Source: Streptomyces sp. RPA4-2
GTDB taxonomy: Bacteria; Actinomycetota; Actinomycetes; Streptomycetales; Streptomycetaceae
Reading direction: 5' to 3'
DNA length: 64,000 nt
Assembly (NCBI RefSeq): GCF_012273515.2
Contig: NZ_CP050975.2
Span: 434,001-498,000 of the forward strand
Both the position numbers and the translations under genes were made by a program. Numbering within the stretch: position 1 is the first letter of the stretch; each line of letters begins with the position of its first letter. Of the stretch, positions 1 through 8,596 are shown piece by piece. The notes under the pieces are model-generated. The model worked only from the letters and a program-made list of their open reading frames with translations. It had not been told where the DNA came from and searched no databases.

Positions 1-406
1 TCACGGCTCCGAGCCGGCCCGCAGGGTTCCTCCGTCTGCGTCTGCCCGTGGGGGACGACTGGGCTACCGCGGTTTCCGGCGGATCCGCAGGACGCCGATA
101 GGCACCCGCACGCCTGACCCCTGTTGCCCGAGGGCATGCGGCATCAGGTCATCATCTCCCCGCGTACGAGGAGCCCCCTCGGATTACGTGGTCCTCTGCC
201 GATCGCCGACCATATCCACCCGCTCGGGTCATCAGGCCAGAAATATCCAAACCCCGCGAGTACCGCCCGTCGCCCTCCGGCACGGGGTGGAGGCGGGGGC
301 CAAATAGCGCATGCCGAGGTGTCTGGACGACTGCTTAACCAGGAAATGGCATATGCATGGGGGAGCGATGGAATAGCGAGAGCAGCTGGAACTGGAGAAC
401 CGCGTC
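1..406. other. No recognisable gene
   Basis: Open frames here have no coding-like third-position bias and no recognisable domain. The last part carries the ribosome binding site (GGAG at 394-397) of the P450 gene. I see nothing else. Confidence 0.5.
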
Positions 407-1612
407 ATGCCCCCGAACAGCAAAGCAATCGTATGTCCGTTTGATTTTAGTACGGGCTTGGAATTCGACCCCTCCCTCGCGGACCTCATGGCCCGCGATT
501 CCATCACCCGGATCCGGCTGCCGTACGGCGATGCCGACGCCTGGCTGGTCACCGGGTTCGACGCGGTGCGGCAGGTGACCACCGACCAGCGGTTCAGCCG
601 GGCGGGGATCATGGGCTTCGACTATCCGCGGCTGACGCCGGAGCCGATCGTCTCCCCGGAGTCGATCAACGTGATGGATCCGCCGCACAGCAGCCGTCTG
701 CGCCGCCTGGCATCGCAGGCCTTCACCAAGGGGCACGTCGAGCGGATGCGCGAGCGGATCACTCGCCTCGCGGACACCTTGCTCGATGAGATGGCCGCGC
801 AGGGACCGCCCGCGGATCTCGCGCACCATCTGTCGAACCGGCTCCCCCAGCACACCATCTGCGACGTTCTCGGGATCGTCCAGGACGACTGGCCCCGGAT
901 GGACCGGTACGTGCACCAGCTGCTCTCCACCGGCCCCGACAGCCGCCAGAGCGCCGCGACCGCCAAGTCCGAGCTGCGGGCCTATTTCGGGGGCCTGGTC
1001 GAGGAACGGCGGCGCTCCCCCGGGGACGACCTGATCAGTGTGCTGGCCACCGCCAAGGACGGCGAGGACGCACTCGACGACCGCGAACTGGCGGTCATGG
1101 CCCTGACGCTGATGCTCAGCGGGCACGACACGGCCACCGGCCAGATCAGCAACATCTCCTACCTCCTCCTGACCCGTCCCGAGCTGCTGAAGCACCTCAG
1201 GAGCCGTCCGGAGAACCTGACCGCCGTAGTGAACGAGCTGCTCCGCTTCATTCCCTTCCGCAAGGGGGTCGGCATTCCGCGGGTGGCACTGGAAGACGTG
1301 GAGATGGACGGGGTACGGATCCGGGCGGGTGACTTCGTCCATGTCTCCTACCTGACCGCGAACCGTGACCCGGAGCGCTATCCGAACCCGGACACCATCG
1401 ACCCGGACCGGCCTTCCCTGCCGCACATGACCTTCGGCTGGGGCGGACACCTGTGTGTCGCCGTTCCGCTGGCCATGGCGGAACTGGAAGTGGCCATCGG
1501 ACGGCTGCTGGAGCGGTTCCCGGAGCTGCGGCTGGCGGTACCGCCCGAGGAGCTTCGCTGGGACACGGAGACGATCCGACGCTTCCCCATCGAGCTGCCC
1601 GTGACCTGGTAG
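407..1612 (+). CDS. Cytochrome P450
   Basis: Bacterial class I cytochrome P450 of 401 residues, a soluble haem monooxygenase that needs an external ferredoxin and reductase. Neither partner is encoded nearby. The I-helix oxygen-activation motif is SGHDTA (about 238-243), the ExxR salt-bridge motif is ELLR (277-280), and the haem loop is FGWGGHLC with ligand Cys350. The residue two after the Cys is Ala352 where Gly is usual, followed by VPLA as in CYP105/107-like enzymes. The ATG at 407 has a GGAG nine bases upstream. The substrate cannot be read from sequence; a lone P450 next to a ligase gives no pathway context. Family call is secure, function is open. Confidence 0.95.
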   Translation: MPPNSKAIVCPFDFSTGLEFDPSLADLMARDSITRIRLPYGDADAWLVTGFDAVRQVTTDQRFSRAGIMGFDYPRLTPEPIVSPESINVMDPPHSSRLRRLASQAFTKGHVERMRERITRLADTLLDEMAAQGPPADLAHHLSNRLPQHTICDVLGIVQDDWPRMDRYVHQLLSTGPDSRQSAATAKSELRAYFGGLVEERRRSPGDDLISVLATAKDGEDALDDRELAVMALTLMLSGHDTATGQISNISYLLLTRPELLKHLRSRPENLTAVVNELLRFIPFRKGVGIPRVALEDVEMDGVRIRAGDFVHVSYLTANRDPERYPNPDTIDPDRPSLPHMTFGWGGHLCVAVPLAMAELEVAIGRLLERFPELRLAVPPEELRWDTETIRRFPIELPVTW

Positions 1613-1994
1613 GACCGCAGACGGTCAAGCACCCTTCGCAGACGCGGGCGGCCACCGAGGACCGTGGCCACCCGGCGGATCCACCGCGCCTCGGCACACC
1701 CGGACGTATCCGCCCTGCGCACTCGCGCCACTCCTCTGTGTCGCATCCGAGGGCCGAAGGAACTGTATGTACGGAACGATGCCAAGGAGATGACGGCGGA
1801 ACTCGGCTACGAACGGCGGTAGGGCCTCCTCCGGGGCACCCCCTACTGCGGCTCCCCCACGGTCGCGTACTACGGCTCCCCCACGGTCTCGCAAGCAGGC
1901 CGGTCTCCTCTCGCCGCAGTCACCGCCCGCCCCCGAACGGCAGGACGCGCGCCTCGGTCTGCGGAGATCCGCTCGCCGTTCGATCATTCTGACT
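1613..1994. other. Intergenic region between P450 and ligase
   Basis: No convincing gene. It contains the 24-bp tandem duplication at 1844-1891 listed separately. No clear terminator hairpin was found after the P450. Confidence 0.5.
1844..1891. repeat. 24-bp tandem duplication
   Basis: Two adjacent 24-bp units, 1844-1867 and 1868-1891, both contain GGCTCCCCCACGGTC and differ at only a few positions. The unit contains no hairpin. It lies in noncoding DNA and looks like a small slippage duplication. Confidence 0.8.
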
Positions 1995-2963
1995 ATGGCC
2001 CCGAATTCCTCCGGCGCCCCCTGGTCGCCTCCTTCGATCGCACCGATGCTGGCCGTGCCGGGCCCGCTGCCCGTGCCCGACGCCGACTGGGCGTTCGAGG
2101 CCAAGTGGGACGGTGCGCGCTGCATCCTGACCACGAAGGGCGACGGAACGGTGCGGCTGACCTCACGGGCGGGCAACGACGTCACCGTGACCTACCCCGA
2201 GCTGCAGGCTCTGGGCGGTGTTCTGCAGGGGCGCGGTGTGATCCTGGACGGTGAGGTCGTGGTCCTGGACGGGTCCGGACGGTCCGACTTCGGGCGGCTC
2301 CAACGCCGGATGGGCGTGGTCAACGCCCGCCGCGCCGCGCGACTGGCACTGGACTCCCCCGCCCATTTGATGATCTTCGATGTCATGTTCCTCGACGGCC
2401 GCACCCTGCTCGACGCCTCCTACGGCGAGCGCCGCGGGGCCCTGTCCTTGCTGGGGCTGGACGGCCCGCACTGGTCGGCACCGCCCTACGTGCACGGGAA
2501 CGGATCGCAGGTGTGGGACGCCGTGGTTCGTGAAGGCCTGGAGGGGGTCGTCGCCAAGAAGATCGCCTCCCCGTACACGCCGGGGGTCCGATCGGCTCAT
2601 TGGCGCAAGACCAGGCGGATGGAGACCCTGGACGTGATCATCGGCGGCTGGACGCAGCGAAGAGGCGCGGCCGAAGGGGTGCCGGGGGCGGTACTGGTGG
2701 GGTTGGACGGGCCTGCCGGGCTGCGGTACGCGGGATCGGTGGGGTCGGGAATGTCGGAGCACGAAATCGGCGAACTCAGCGCGTATCTCACGGTCATCAC
2801 GCGCTCGACGTCCCCGTTCGTCGACCAGGCCGACGTGGCCGACGCGCACTGGGTCGAGCCGAGACTGGTCGCGGAGGTCACCGCCGCGGAGTGGACCGCG
2901 GCCGGCCGTCTGCGCCATCCGGTCTGGCAACGGCTCCGCCCGGATCTGACCCGGCTGGGGTGA
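1995..2963 (+). CDS. ATP-dependent DNA ligase (LigC/LigD ligase-domain type)
   Basis: Seals DNA nicks through a ligase-adenylate intermediate. The 322-residue protein has an adenylation domain with the nucleotidyl-lysine motif EAKWDG (Lys37), motif III DGEVVVLD, motif IIIa MIFDVMFLDG, motif IV GLEGVVAKK and motif V WRKTRR. A C-terminal OB-fold region follows (about 215-322). This size matches stand-alone LigC or the ligase part of LigD from actinobacterial NHEJ. No Ku, primase/polymerase or nuclease domain is present in it or beside it, so it is a solo ligase here. Replication in this group uses an NAD-dependent ligase, so a repair role is inferred. The ATG at 1995 is the first in-frame start before the adenylation domain. 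Confidence 0.93.
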   Translation: MAPNSSGAPWSPPSIAPMLAVPGPLPVPDADWAFEAKWDGARCILTTKGDGTVRLTSRAGNDVTVTYPELQALGGVLQGRGVILDGEVVVLDGSGRSDFGRLQRRMGVVNARRAARLALDSPAHLMIFDVMFLDGRTLLDASYGERRGALSLLGLDGPHWSAPPYVHGNGSQVWDAVVREGLEGVVAKKIASPYTPGVRSAHWRKTRRMETLDVIIGGWTQRRGAAEGVPGAVLVGLDGPAGLRYAGSVGSGMSEHEIGELSAYLTVITRSTSPFVDQADVADAHWVEPRLVAEVTAAEWTAAGRLRHPVWQRLRPDLTRLG

Positions 2964-3300
2964 GCCGTACGCGTCGATAGAACGGCGGGTCGACACATGA
3001 CCGGCGAGACCCTCTTGGCCACCGCAACCCCAGGTGCACGACATGACTCACACAAACGCGGCGGTCACCTACCGCCCCGCAACGGGTGAAGGCGGCCAAG
3101 GGGCCGAGCGCGGACAGTCCGCCCCATTCGAGAACCGGTCGTGCGCAGCGGAGTTCCGGCGGTCATGGATCTCGACTGGCTGTGCCAGTCCTGGCCGACG
3201 TCCGGGTTGCCCCGTCACTCAGGGTTTCCGGCATGATGACGTTCATGACCGCATACCGAAAGGCCGATGCAGCGTAGACGACCCGGCAGGCCGGACCACC
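2964..3300. other. Intergenic region with no recognisable gene
   Basis: An open frame runs through this stretch into the transposase fragment, but its sequence before about 3300 matches nothing I recognise and lacks Streptomyces codon bias. It is probably insertion-sequence flank or debris. Confidence 0.4.
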
Positions 3301-3501
3301 ACCATCGCCGACGTCGGCTACCTCGCCACCGGTCTGCGCATCCCGCACCGCCGCCCGGCCGGCGGGCAACTCCCCGAGTGGAAGCGGGAACACAATCGCA
3401 CCCACAGACAGGTCCGCGCCCGGCATGTCTTCGCCCGTATGAAGGCCTGGAAGATCCTCCGTGACTACCACCCTTGCGGGGAGACGGCGTTCACTCCCTG
3501 A
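3301..3501 (+). pseudogene. IS5-type transposase C-terminal remnant
   Basis: The last 65 or so codons of a DDE transposase. They begin with ADVGYLATG and continue through HRRPAGGQLPEW, the charged stretch KREHNRTHRQVRARH and FARMKAWKILRDY. This resembles the C-terminal DDE_4/IS5-family segment of actinomycete transposases that holds the final glutamate region. The N-terminal helix-turn-helix and the first two catalytic Asp blocks are absent upstream, and the end is cut short at about 3501. No terminal inverted repeats were found around it. It is a dead fragment marking an old insertion between the ligase and acetyltransferase genes. Confidence 0.75.
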
Positions 3502-3589
3502 GCATTCCAGTCGTAGATCGTTATGTGCCCTGGCCTCGGGGCTGTCCGTCGCCGGCGGAAACTCAGGTGGCCTCAGCGCACCATCTGGG

Positions 3590-3595
3590 TACAGT
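3590..3595 (+). promoter_or_regulatory. -10 box of a leaderless acetyltransferase promoter
   Basis: TACAGT sits six bases before the GTG at 3602 and there is no Shine-Dalgarno sequence. This is the usual arrangement of a leaderless Streptomyces transcript. No good -35 is visible. Confidence 0.5.
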
Positions 3596-3601
3596 CAGGC
3601 G

Positions 3602-4120
3602 GTGCCCGAGTTGAAACGGCTTCATGCCGGCCATGCCCCGGCGGTCCTGGCGTTCGAGCTGGCGAACCGCGCTTACTTCGCTGCCTCGATCTCCGACCGC
3701 GGCGACGAGTACTTCGCCCAGTTCACCGACCGGCACAGCGCCTTGCTGGCTGAGCAAGAGGCCGGCATCTGCGCCTTCTACGTGCTGGTCGCCGAGGACG
3801 GCTCGGTTCTGGGCCGGTTCAACCTGTACGACTTCGAAGACGGCACTGCCGTACTCGGCTACCGGGTCGCGCAGCACGTCGCCGGCCGAGGCCTGGCGAC
3901 CGCGACCGTCCGGGAACTGTGCGTGCTGGCGGCGGCGCGGCATGGGCTGCGCACACTGCGGGCGGCCACCGCCCGTGACAATGCCGCGTCCCAGAACGTG
4001 CTGACCAAGGCCGGGTTCACCCCGGTTGGCCCGGCCGACCCGGCCGACCTCGGCGGTAAGCCAGGCACCTGGTATCAGCGTGACCTGGAAGCCCAGCCGT
4101 GCAAAGTCCCGCCGAGCTGA
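3602..4120 (+). CDS. GNAT acetyltransferase (RimJ/RimL-like)
   Basis: N-acetyltransferase of 172 residues that transfers acetyl from acetyl-CoA to an amine; the acceptor is unknown. The GNAT core is complete: a beta4 segment around VLGRFNLYDFEDGTAVLGYRV, the acetyl-CoA loop VAGRGLATATVREL (Q/RxxGxG/A type) and the C-terminal LRAATARDNAASQNVLTKAGF, typical of RimJ-type enzymes that act on protein N-termini or small amines. The open frame extends upstream to 3461, but that part is not protein-like. The GTG at 3602 follows a TACAGT box at leaderless spacing and starts VPELKRLHAG, which matches the family N-terminus. Confidence 0.9.
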   Translation: MPELKRLHAGHAPAVLAFELANRAYFAASISDRGDEYFAQFTDRHSALLAEQEAGICAFYVLVAEDGSVLGRFNLYDFEDGTAVLGYRVAQHVAGRGLATATVRELCVLAAARHGLRTLRAATARDNAASQNVLTKAGFTPVGPADPADLGGKPGTWYQRDLEAQPCKVPPS

Positions 4121-4410
4121 AGGTGTGACGGGAAGCCGGAACGGGGGGCCTGGCTGTCCGCCCGCGGGTGTTAATCGCCTTTCACGCCGGGCTTCCCTAG
4201 GGCTAGTGTTCGGGTGCCGTAAGAGACCCACGAGGAGCCAAGACATGGTCGGTCGTCCGAGCGCGCGTTGACGTCGTTGGCCTTGATCGGCCTGTCATCG
4301 CGTGCTGCCCTTCATGTTGCGGCACAGCGAGCCTGCTTCCGCCCGAATCGTCGGCGCGCCTCTTGTGCGCCGCGTGACGGGCCTCGTTGTCGGCGATCCA
4401 AGGAATCCTC

Positions 4411-5691
4411 GTGCCGTCCGCTTCCTCCGCTGTATCCGATTCCGGCCTGCCTGTCCCGTCGGCTCTGTGGCGGGACGGCGACTTCCGCAGACTCTGGGTG
4501 GGTCAGACGGCCTCCCAACTCGGCGAACACGCAAGTCTGTTGGTCCTGCCGCTCTTCGCCGTCCTGACGCTCAACGCCGGTGCCGGCCAGCTGGGCGTCC
4601 TCCGCGCGGTGGGGCAGGCGCCGATCCTGTTGCTCTCGCTCTTCGTCGGCGCGTGGGTGGACAGGTGGCGGACCCGCACGGTGATGGTACTGACGGACGT
4701 CGGCCGAACCCTGACACTGGGCGCCGCCGCCGTGGCCGGCTACCTCGGTTGGTTCGGCCTGCCCGCGCTGTTCGTGGTCGCCTTTGCCGTCGGGGCCCTG
4801 TCCGTGTTCTTCGACGTGGCCTACCAGGCGTCTCTCGTACGGCTGGTGGAACGCGATCAGTTGGTGCGGGGCAACAGCGCGCTCGAGGGCAGCCGGTCCG
4901 CGGCGCAGATCGGCGGTCCCGCCCTCGGTGGTGCGCTGGTGTCACTTCTGTCGGCACCGATCGCTGCCGCCTCCAGCGCGCTGTTCTTCGCGCTGTCGTT
5001 CCTGTCGATCCGACGGATCCGCCGGATCGAATCGATCCCGACGAGCTCGGAACGCCCCCCACGCGTCTGGCGACGGATCCATGAGGGCCTCCGTTTCGTC
5101 GCCGGCGACAGCTCGCTGCGGACCGTGTGCCTCGCCTCGGCCGCCTTCCAGTTCTCCTTGGCGGCCATGATGACCGTCTATCTGCTCTTCCTGCCGCGGG
5201 AACTGCACCTGTCGGGTACCGCTGTCGGTCTGGCGCTCGCGGCGATGGGACCGGGCGCCCTCCTGGGGTCCGTGCTGGCCGCCCGCCTCCCGAGCCGGTT
5301 CGGCCATGGCGCGGTGCTTGTGTCAGCGGCGGCACTCGGCGACAGCGTGTTTCTGTGCGTACCCGCGGTGCACGACTCCTCCGCGGTCACGGTTCCCGCA
5401 CTGCTCGCGATCAACTTCGTGTTCGGGACCTCCAACCAATTGGTGTCCGTCACGGTCATGGCTGTCCGGCAGGCCGTCACCCCGGACGGTATGCAAGGCC
5501 GCGCGGCCGCGACGATCGCGTTCGTCGGCACGGGACTGACCCCACTCGGCTCGCTACTCGGCGGATATCTCTCGCAGGAGTGGGATGTGCGCACCAGCCT
5601 CCTGGTGACGGCCGCAGGAATGCTGCTCTCCCCGGTGTTGATGGCCTTGTCCCCGCTCGCCCGCTTGGGACGTGCACTCCCGGTCCCGTAG
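4411..5691 (+). CDS. MFS transporter (DHA3 / MefA-like efflux family)
   Basis: Major facilitator membrane transporter of about 426 residues and roughly 12 transmembrane helices, with an N-terminal LWRDGDFRRLWVGQTASQLG that is typical of DHA3-type proton-driven drug or siderophore exporters. The loop between TM2 and TM3 has GAWVDRWRTR, the MFS motif A region. TM4-5 carries SLVRLVERDQLVRGNSALEGSR, a signature of this subfamily. The GTG at 4411 has AAGGA (4400-4404) six bases upstream; a TTG at 4387 is also in frame but has no binding site. No linked regulator or biosynthesis gene indicates the substrate. Export of a toxic small molecule is inferred. Confidence 0.92.
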   Translation: MPSASSAVSDSGLPVPSALWRDGDFRRLWVGQTASQLGEHASLLVLPLFAVLTLNAGAGQLGVLRAVGQAPILLLSLFVGAWVDRWRTRTVMVLTDVGRTLTLGAAAVAGYLGWFGLPALFVVAFAVGALSVFFDVAYQASLVRLVERDQLVRGNSALEGSRSAAQIGGPALGGALVSLLSAPIAAASSALFFALSFLSIRRIRRIESIPTSSERPPRVWRRIHEGLRFVAGDSSLRTVCLASAAFQFSLAAMMTVYLLFLPRELHLSGTAVGLALAAMGPGALLGSVLAARLPSRFGHGAVLVSAAALGDSVFLCVPAVHDSSAVTVPALLAINFVFGTSNQLVSVTVMAVRQAVTPDGMQGRAAATIAFVGTGLTPLGSLLGGYLSQEWDVRTSLLVTAAGMLLSPVLMALSPLARLGRALPVP

Positions 5692-5854
5692 GACGCGCCC
5701 GCCACGAAAGTCGAAGTCATGTGATCACCTGATTCCGTCAGGACCGGCCTGGGTGAAGCCGGCGGACAACGCCGACGCGCCCGTTCTCGGGCAGAGTTCC
5801 AGTTACTGCCCCTGACCGTCGGAGCCGTTCCGTCTCACTGAGAGCCCTCACGCG

Positions 5855-6877
5855 TCAGGCGGCGGTGCGCTCGCCGACGGCGCGCCGGCGAAGGTTCGCC
5901 TGCTGGAGAGCCGGAGGCACGTTCGCCTGGTCGAGCGTCCCGACGTCCGTGCCCGGTGGAACGATCCGTCGATCCGGTCGAGGAGGTCGTCGGTGAGGGC
6001 CACGTCGATACCGGCGAGCAGGTCGTCCAGGTGGCTCATCGTGCGCGGCCCGACGATCGCGCTGGTCACGCCGAGATGGGCGATCGCGAACGCGGTGGCG
6101 AGGTGGGTCAGCGGCAGGCCCGCCTCGTCGGCCAGCGAGATGAACTGCTCGACGGCGTCGAGGCGGCGCTCGTCGTTGAGGTGCTTGAAGAAGTCGGCGC
6201 GCCGGAGTTGGTTCGGCCGGCCCTTGCGGACGCGCCCGGTGAGCAGTCCCTGCCCGAGCGGGCCCGAGACCAGCGTGCCCATCCCCCAGCGCTGGGCGAC
6301 CGGCAGCACCTCGCGTTCGATGCCGCGGTTGAGAAGCGAGTACGGCGGCTGCTCGGCGCGGAAGCGCTCCAGACCACGCCGCTCGGCGAACCACTGGGCT
6401 TCGACGATGTCGGACGCCGGCATCGTGGACGTTCCTATCGCACGAACCTTCCCGCTCTGGATCAGACCGGAAAGAGCGGAGAGCATCTCCTCGATGTCCG
6501 TGGTGGGGTCCGGTCGCTGAATCTGGTAAAGGTCGATGTGATCGGTCCGCAGGCGGCGCAGCGAGTTCTCGACCGCTGTCACGATCCAGCGCCGCGAGGC
6601 GCCCTGTTGATTGGGATCGTCACCCATCGGGCGGCTCACCTTGGTCGCGAGGACGACGTTGTCCCGTCGCCCCTTGAGCGCCTTGCCGACAACCTCCTCG
6701 GAGTCGCCGTAGGCGTCGGCGGTGTCGATGAGGTTGATTCCCGCATCCAGCGCTTTATGGATGATGCGAGCCGAGTCGTCGGGGGTACGGATTACCGACG
6801 GACGTGGCGAACATCAATGCGCCGAGCGCATAGGGGCTGACCTTGATTCCGGTCCGGCCGAACGTGCGATATCGCAT
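5855..6877 (-). pseudogene. Aldo/keto reductase with two compensating frameshifts
   Basis: NAD(P)H-dependent aldo/keto reductase of the Tas/YajO type, about 340 residues when read through. The N-terminus MRYRTFGRTGIKVSPYALG starts at 6877 and runs in frame to NPYP. At the five-G run 6781-6785 the frame shifts; dropping one base joins it to DDSARIIHKALDAG and on through the catalytic Asp/Tyr region (DTADAYGDSEE), the Lys region (LATKVSRP) and the barrel. Near 5960 one base is missing after LLDRID, and the original frame resumes with IVPPGTDVGTLDQ to the stop at 5855. The two indels cancel, so the gene is either recently broken or affected by sequencing errors. It lies divergent to a decayed MmyB-type regulator, a common partner arrangement. 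Confidence 0.8.
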
Positions 6878-7021
6878 GGGAATTATCCCGCTCGCCATAG
6901 GAAGAAATGCGTCTTCGGCGGCGCCGATGAATGCACGGGGCCGGATGTAGCCGTCGTGTGGATACGGCAGGTGGCACGCGACGCCTCTCCGGTGCACGTC
7001 TCCTCGCACCTGCGGGACGCG

Positions 7022-7507
7022 CCGGTCAGCCGAGCCGGTCTCGAGCCCACGCGGCTGGAACAGGCGAGAGGCTCACACCCGTCCCGCCGGATGCTCGCTG
7101 CCGTCGCCCGCGCGCTGCGACCGACCGGCGACGAACGGGACCACCTCTTCCATCTGGCCGGCGAGGAGCCCCCGCGCAACCGGCCGACCTCGGAGCACGT
7201 ACGCCCCGCCCTGCTTCTCGTCCTCGACCGGATGCACGTGCGCTTGGCAGCCCTCGTACGCCGGCTCCGCGCCCGCAGCGAGGAGTTCTCGGCGCTGTGG
7301 GACGCCCGCCACGTCGCCGTACGCCGCACCGACGTCAAACGCTTCCTGCACCCGGTCGTCGGCCTCATGGAGCTGGACTGCGAGGCGCTGCTGAATCCGG
7401 AACACGACCAACGGCTGATCGTCCACACCGCCCGTCCGGGCAGCAGATCCTACGAGCGGCTGGAACTGCTGCGCGTGATCGGACTCCAGAATCTGACCCG
7501 TGGCTGA
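7022..7507 (+). pseudogene. Decayed MmyB-type XRE regulator
   Basis: Remnant of a helix-turn-helix regulator with the MmyB-like ligand-binding domain (PAS-like, often binding a fatty acid). It begins within the HTH (TRLEQARGSHPSRRMLAAVARAL), continues through DERDHLFHLAGE and EHVRPALLLVLDRM, then jumps to the end of the ligand domain (ARSEEFSALWDARHVAVR, KRFLHPVVGLMELDCEALL). About 75 residues that normally carry the ligand-domain core are missing in frame, and the first half of the HTH is absent. The frame stays open to 7507. It lies next to the frameshifted reductase, which would have been its target. Confidence 0.7.
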
Positions 7508-7671
7508 ACCGCTCCGCCGAATCCGCCGAATCCGCCGGCGCCCCCAGCCTCGATAGGTAACAGCCTTTACGCTCCAAGGCCATTACGCGGTCTGCTTCTA
7601 GCAATTTCCTGGAGTTGGCCGGGCTAGCCTCCACTTGCGGTGGGCGGACCGCCGCAGAGGAGGACAAAGAC

Positions 7672-7911
7672 ATGCGATCTCGTCTTGTGGCATCGGCTGC
7701 CACGGCAGCCACCCTCGCGGGCCTGGTGCTGACGTTCGGGCTCGGGGGAACTGCCCAGGCGGCCACCCGAACTCCGGTCACCGCGGCGGAGTGCAGTGCG
7801 ACCGGCGGCCTGGTCATCCCGCTGGGCCTGGTCGGAGCCGTCTGCGTCTGGCTCGGTCCCAATGGCTGGGTCGACGCGGACTCGGCGCAGATCACGGACC
7901 TCCACGTGTGA
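7672..7911 (+). CDS. Small secreted protein of unknown function
   Basis: 79-residue precursor with a clear Sec signal peptide: MRSRL, a hydrophobic core of about 20 residues, then GTAQA-A as signal-peptidase site near residue 30. The mature part of about 49 residues has two cysteines (AEC and AVCVW) that could form one disulfide, and the hydrophobic stretch GGLVIPLGLVGAV. ATG 7672 is preceded by AGAGGAGG at good spacing, which is preferred to an earlier in-frame ATG at 7615. I do not recognise a family. It resembles the many short, abundantly secreted proteins of streptomycetes. Confidence 0.75.
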   Translation: MRSRLVASAATAATLAGLVLTFGLGGTAQAATRTPVTAAECSATGGLVIPLGLVGAVCVWLGPNGWVDADSAQITDLHV

Positions 7912-7947
7912 TCAGGCAACCCGGCTTCGCCCCATGGACTTGGTGGC

Positions 7948-8310
7948 TCAGTGGCCAGGGACGGTGATCGTCACCGTGGCACCGGTCTTCAGCGCGGAGC
8001 TGGGGGCCGGGGACTGGGCGGTCACCTTGAGGGAGTCGTCGCCGATTTCGGAGTCGTCGGTGAAGGCCATGCCGTAGTCCAGTTCGGCGAGTCGGTTGCG
8101 CGCGTCGGCGACGGTGAGTCCGGTGAGGTCGGGGACGACACCTTTCGCGGCGGTGGAGCTCGGCTTGCCGTGGGACGTCGGGGAGACGGTGGCCGGTGCG
8201 GGTGAGCCGCCGTCGGTGTCCTCACAGGCGACCAGTGAGGCGAGTGCGAGCAGCAGCGTGGCGACGGACAGGGCGACGAGGCGGACAGGACGAGGACGGA
8301 CGTGGCGCAT
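7948..8310 (-). CDS. PASTA-domain lipoprotein
   Basis: 120-residue exported protein. The N-terminus MRHVRPRPVRL and a hydrophobic stretch end in SLVAC, a lipobox whose Cys (about residue 29) would be lipid-modified. A Ser/Thr/Pro-rich linker follows. The C-terminal 60 residues form one PASTA domain (VVPDLTGLTVADARNRL to ALKTGATVTITVPG), the module that binds muropeptides or beta-lactams in PknB-type kinases and PBPs. Here it stands alone without a kinase or transpeptidase. The ATG at 8310 has GGGGAG six bases upstream; an ATG nine codons earlier has no binding site. A cell-wall sensing or binding role is inferred. Confidence 0.88.
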   Translation of the reverse strand: MRHVRPRPVRLVALSVATLLLALASLVACEDTDGGSPAPATVSPTSHGKPSSTAAKGVVPDLTGLTVADARNRLAELDYGMAFTDDSEIGDDSLKVTAQSPAPSSALKTGATVTITVPGH

Positions 8311-8541
8311 GAAGGACTCCCCGTGAATGACGCCCATGGACGTTCCGTGGCGTGCCGGATCTCAGGGTGGCGGCCCGCCGTCACCCGGCGCCATACGCAG
8401 AGCGGCGTAGCCCCGCGACCAGGAGAACACCTGATCGAACCGCGCCGCGATGGCCCGGCTCCTGGGCCAGAACGGCAACAGCGGCACCTGCCGACGCGTC
8501 CGGTGGTGGTGCCGGCGAGTTCCGTCTCCTCGGACACGGCA

Positions 8542-8576
8542 GTACGGGGCCGCCCTCGCGGAGGGAGGCCCCGTAC
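8542..8576 (-). terminator. Strong hairpin after the GH87 gene
   Basis: Arms GTACGGGGCC (8542-8551) and GGCCCCGTAC (8567-8576) pair perfectly, and inside them CCCTC/GAGGG pair round a GCG loop. It lies 20 bp beyond the glucanase stop codon. There is no long T-run, as is usual in streptomycetes. Confidence 0.85.
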
Positions 8577-8596
8577 CGTTCGTCACTGTCCGGAAC

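Noticed and set aside
1844..1891. Possible CRISPR or operator from the 24-bp duplication
   Set aside because: Only two contiguous units without spacers or palindrome.
3301..3501. Possible autonomous source for the MITE
   Set aside because: The fragment lacks the catalytic N-terminal part and no MITE-type ends flank it.
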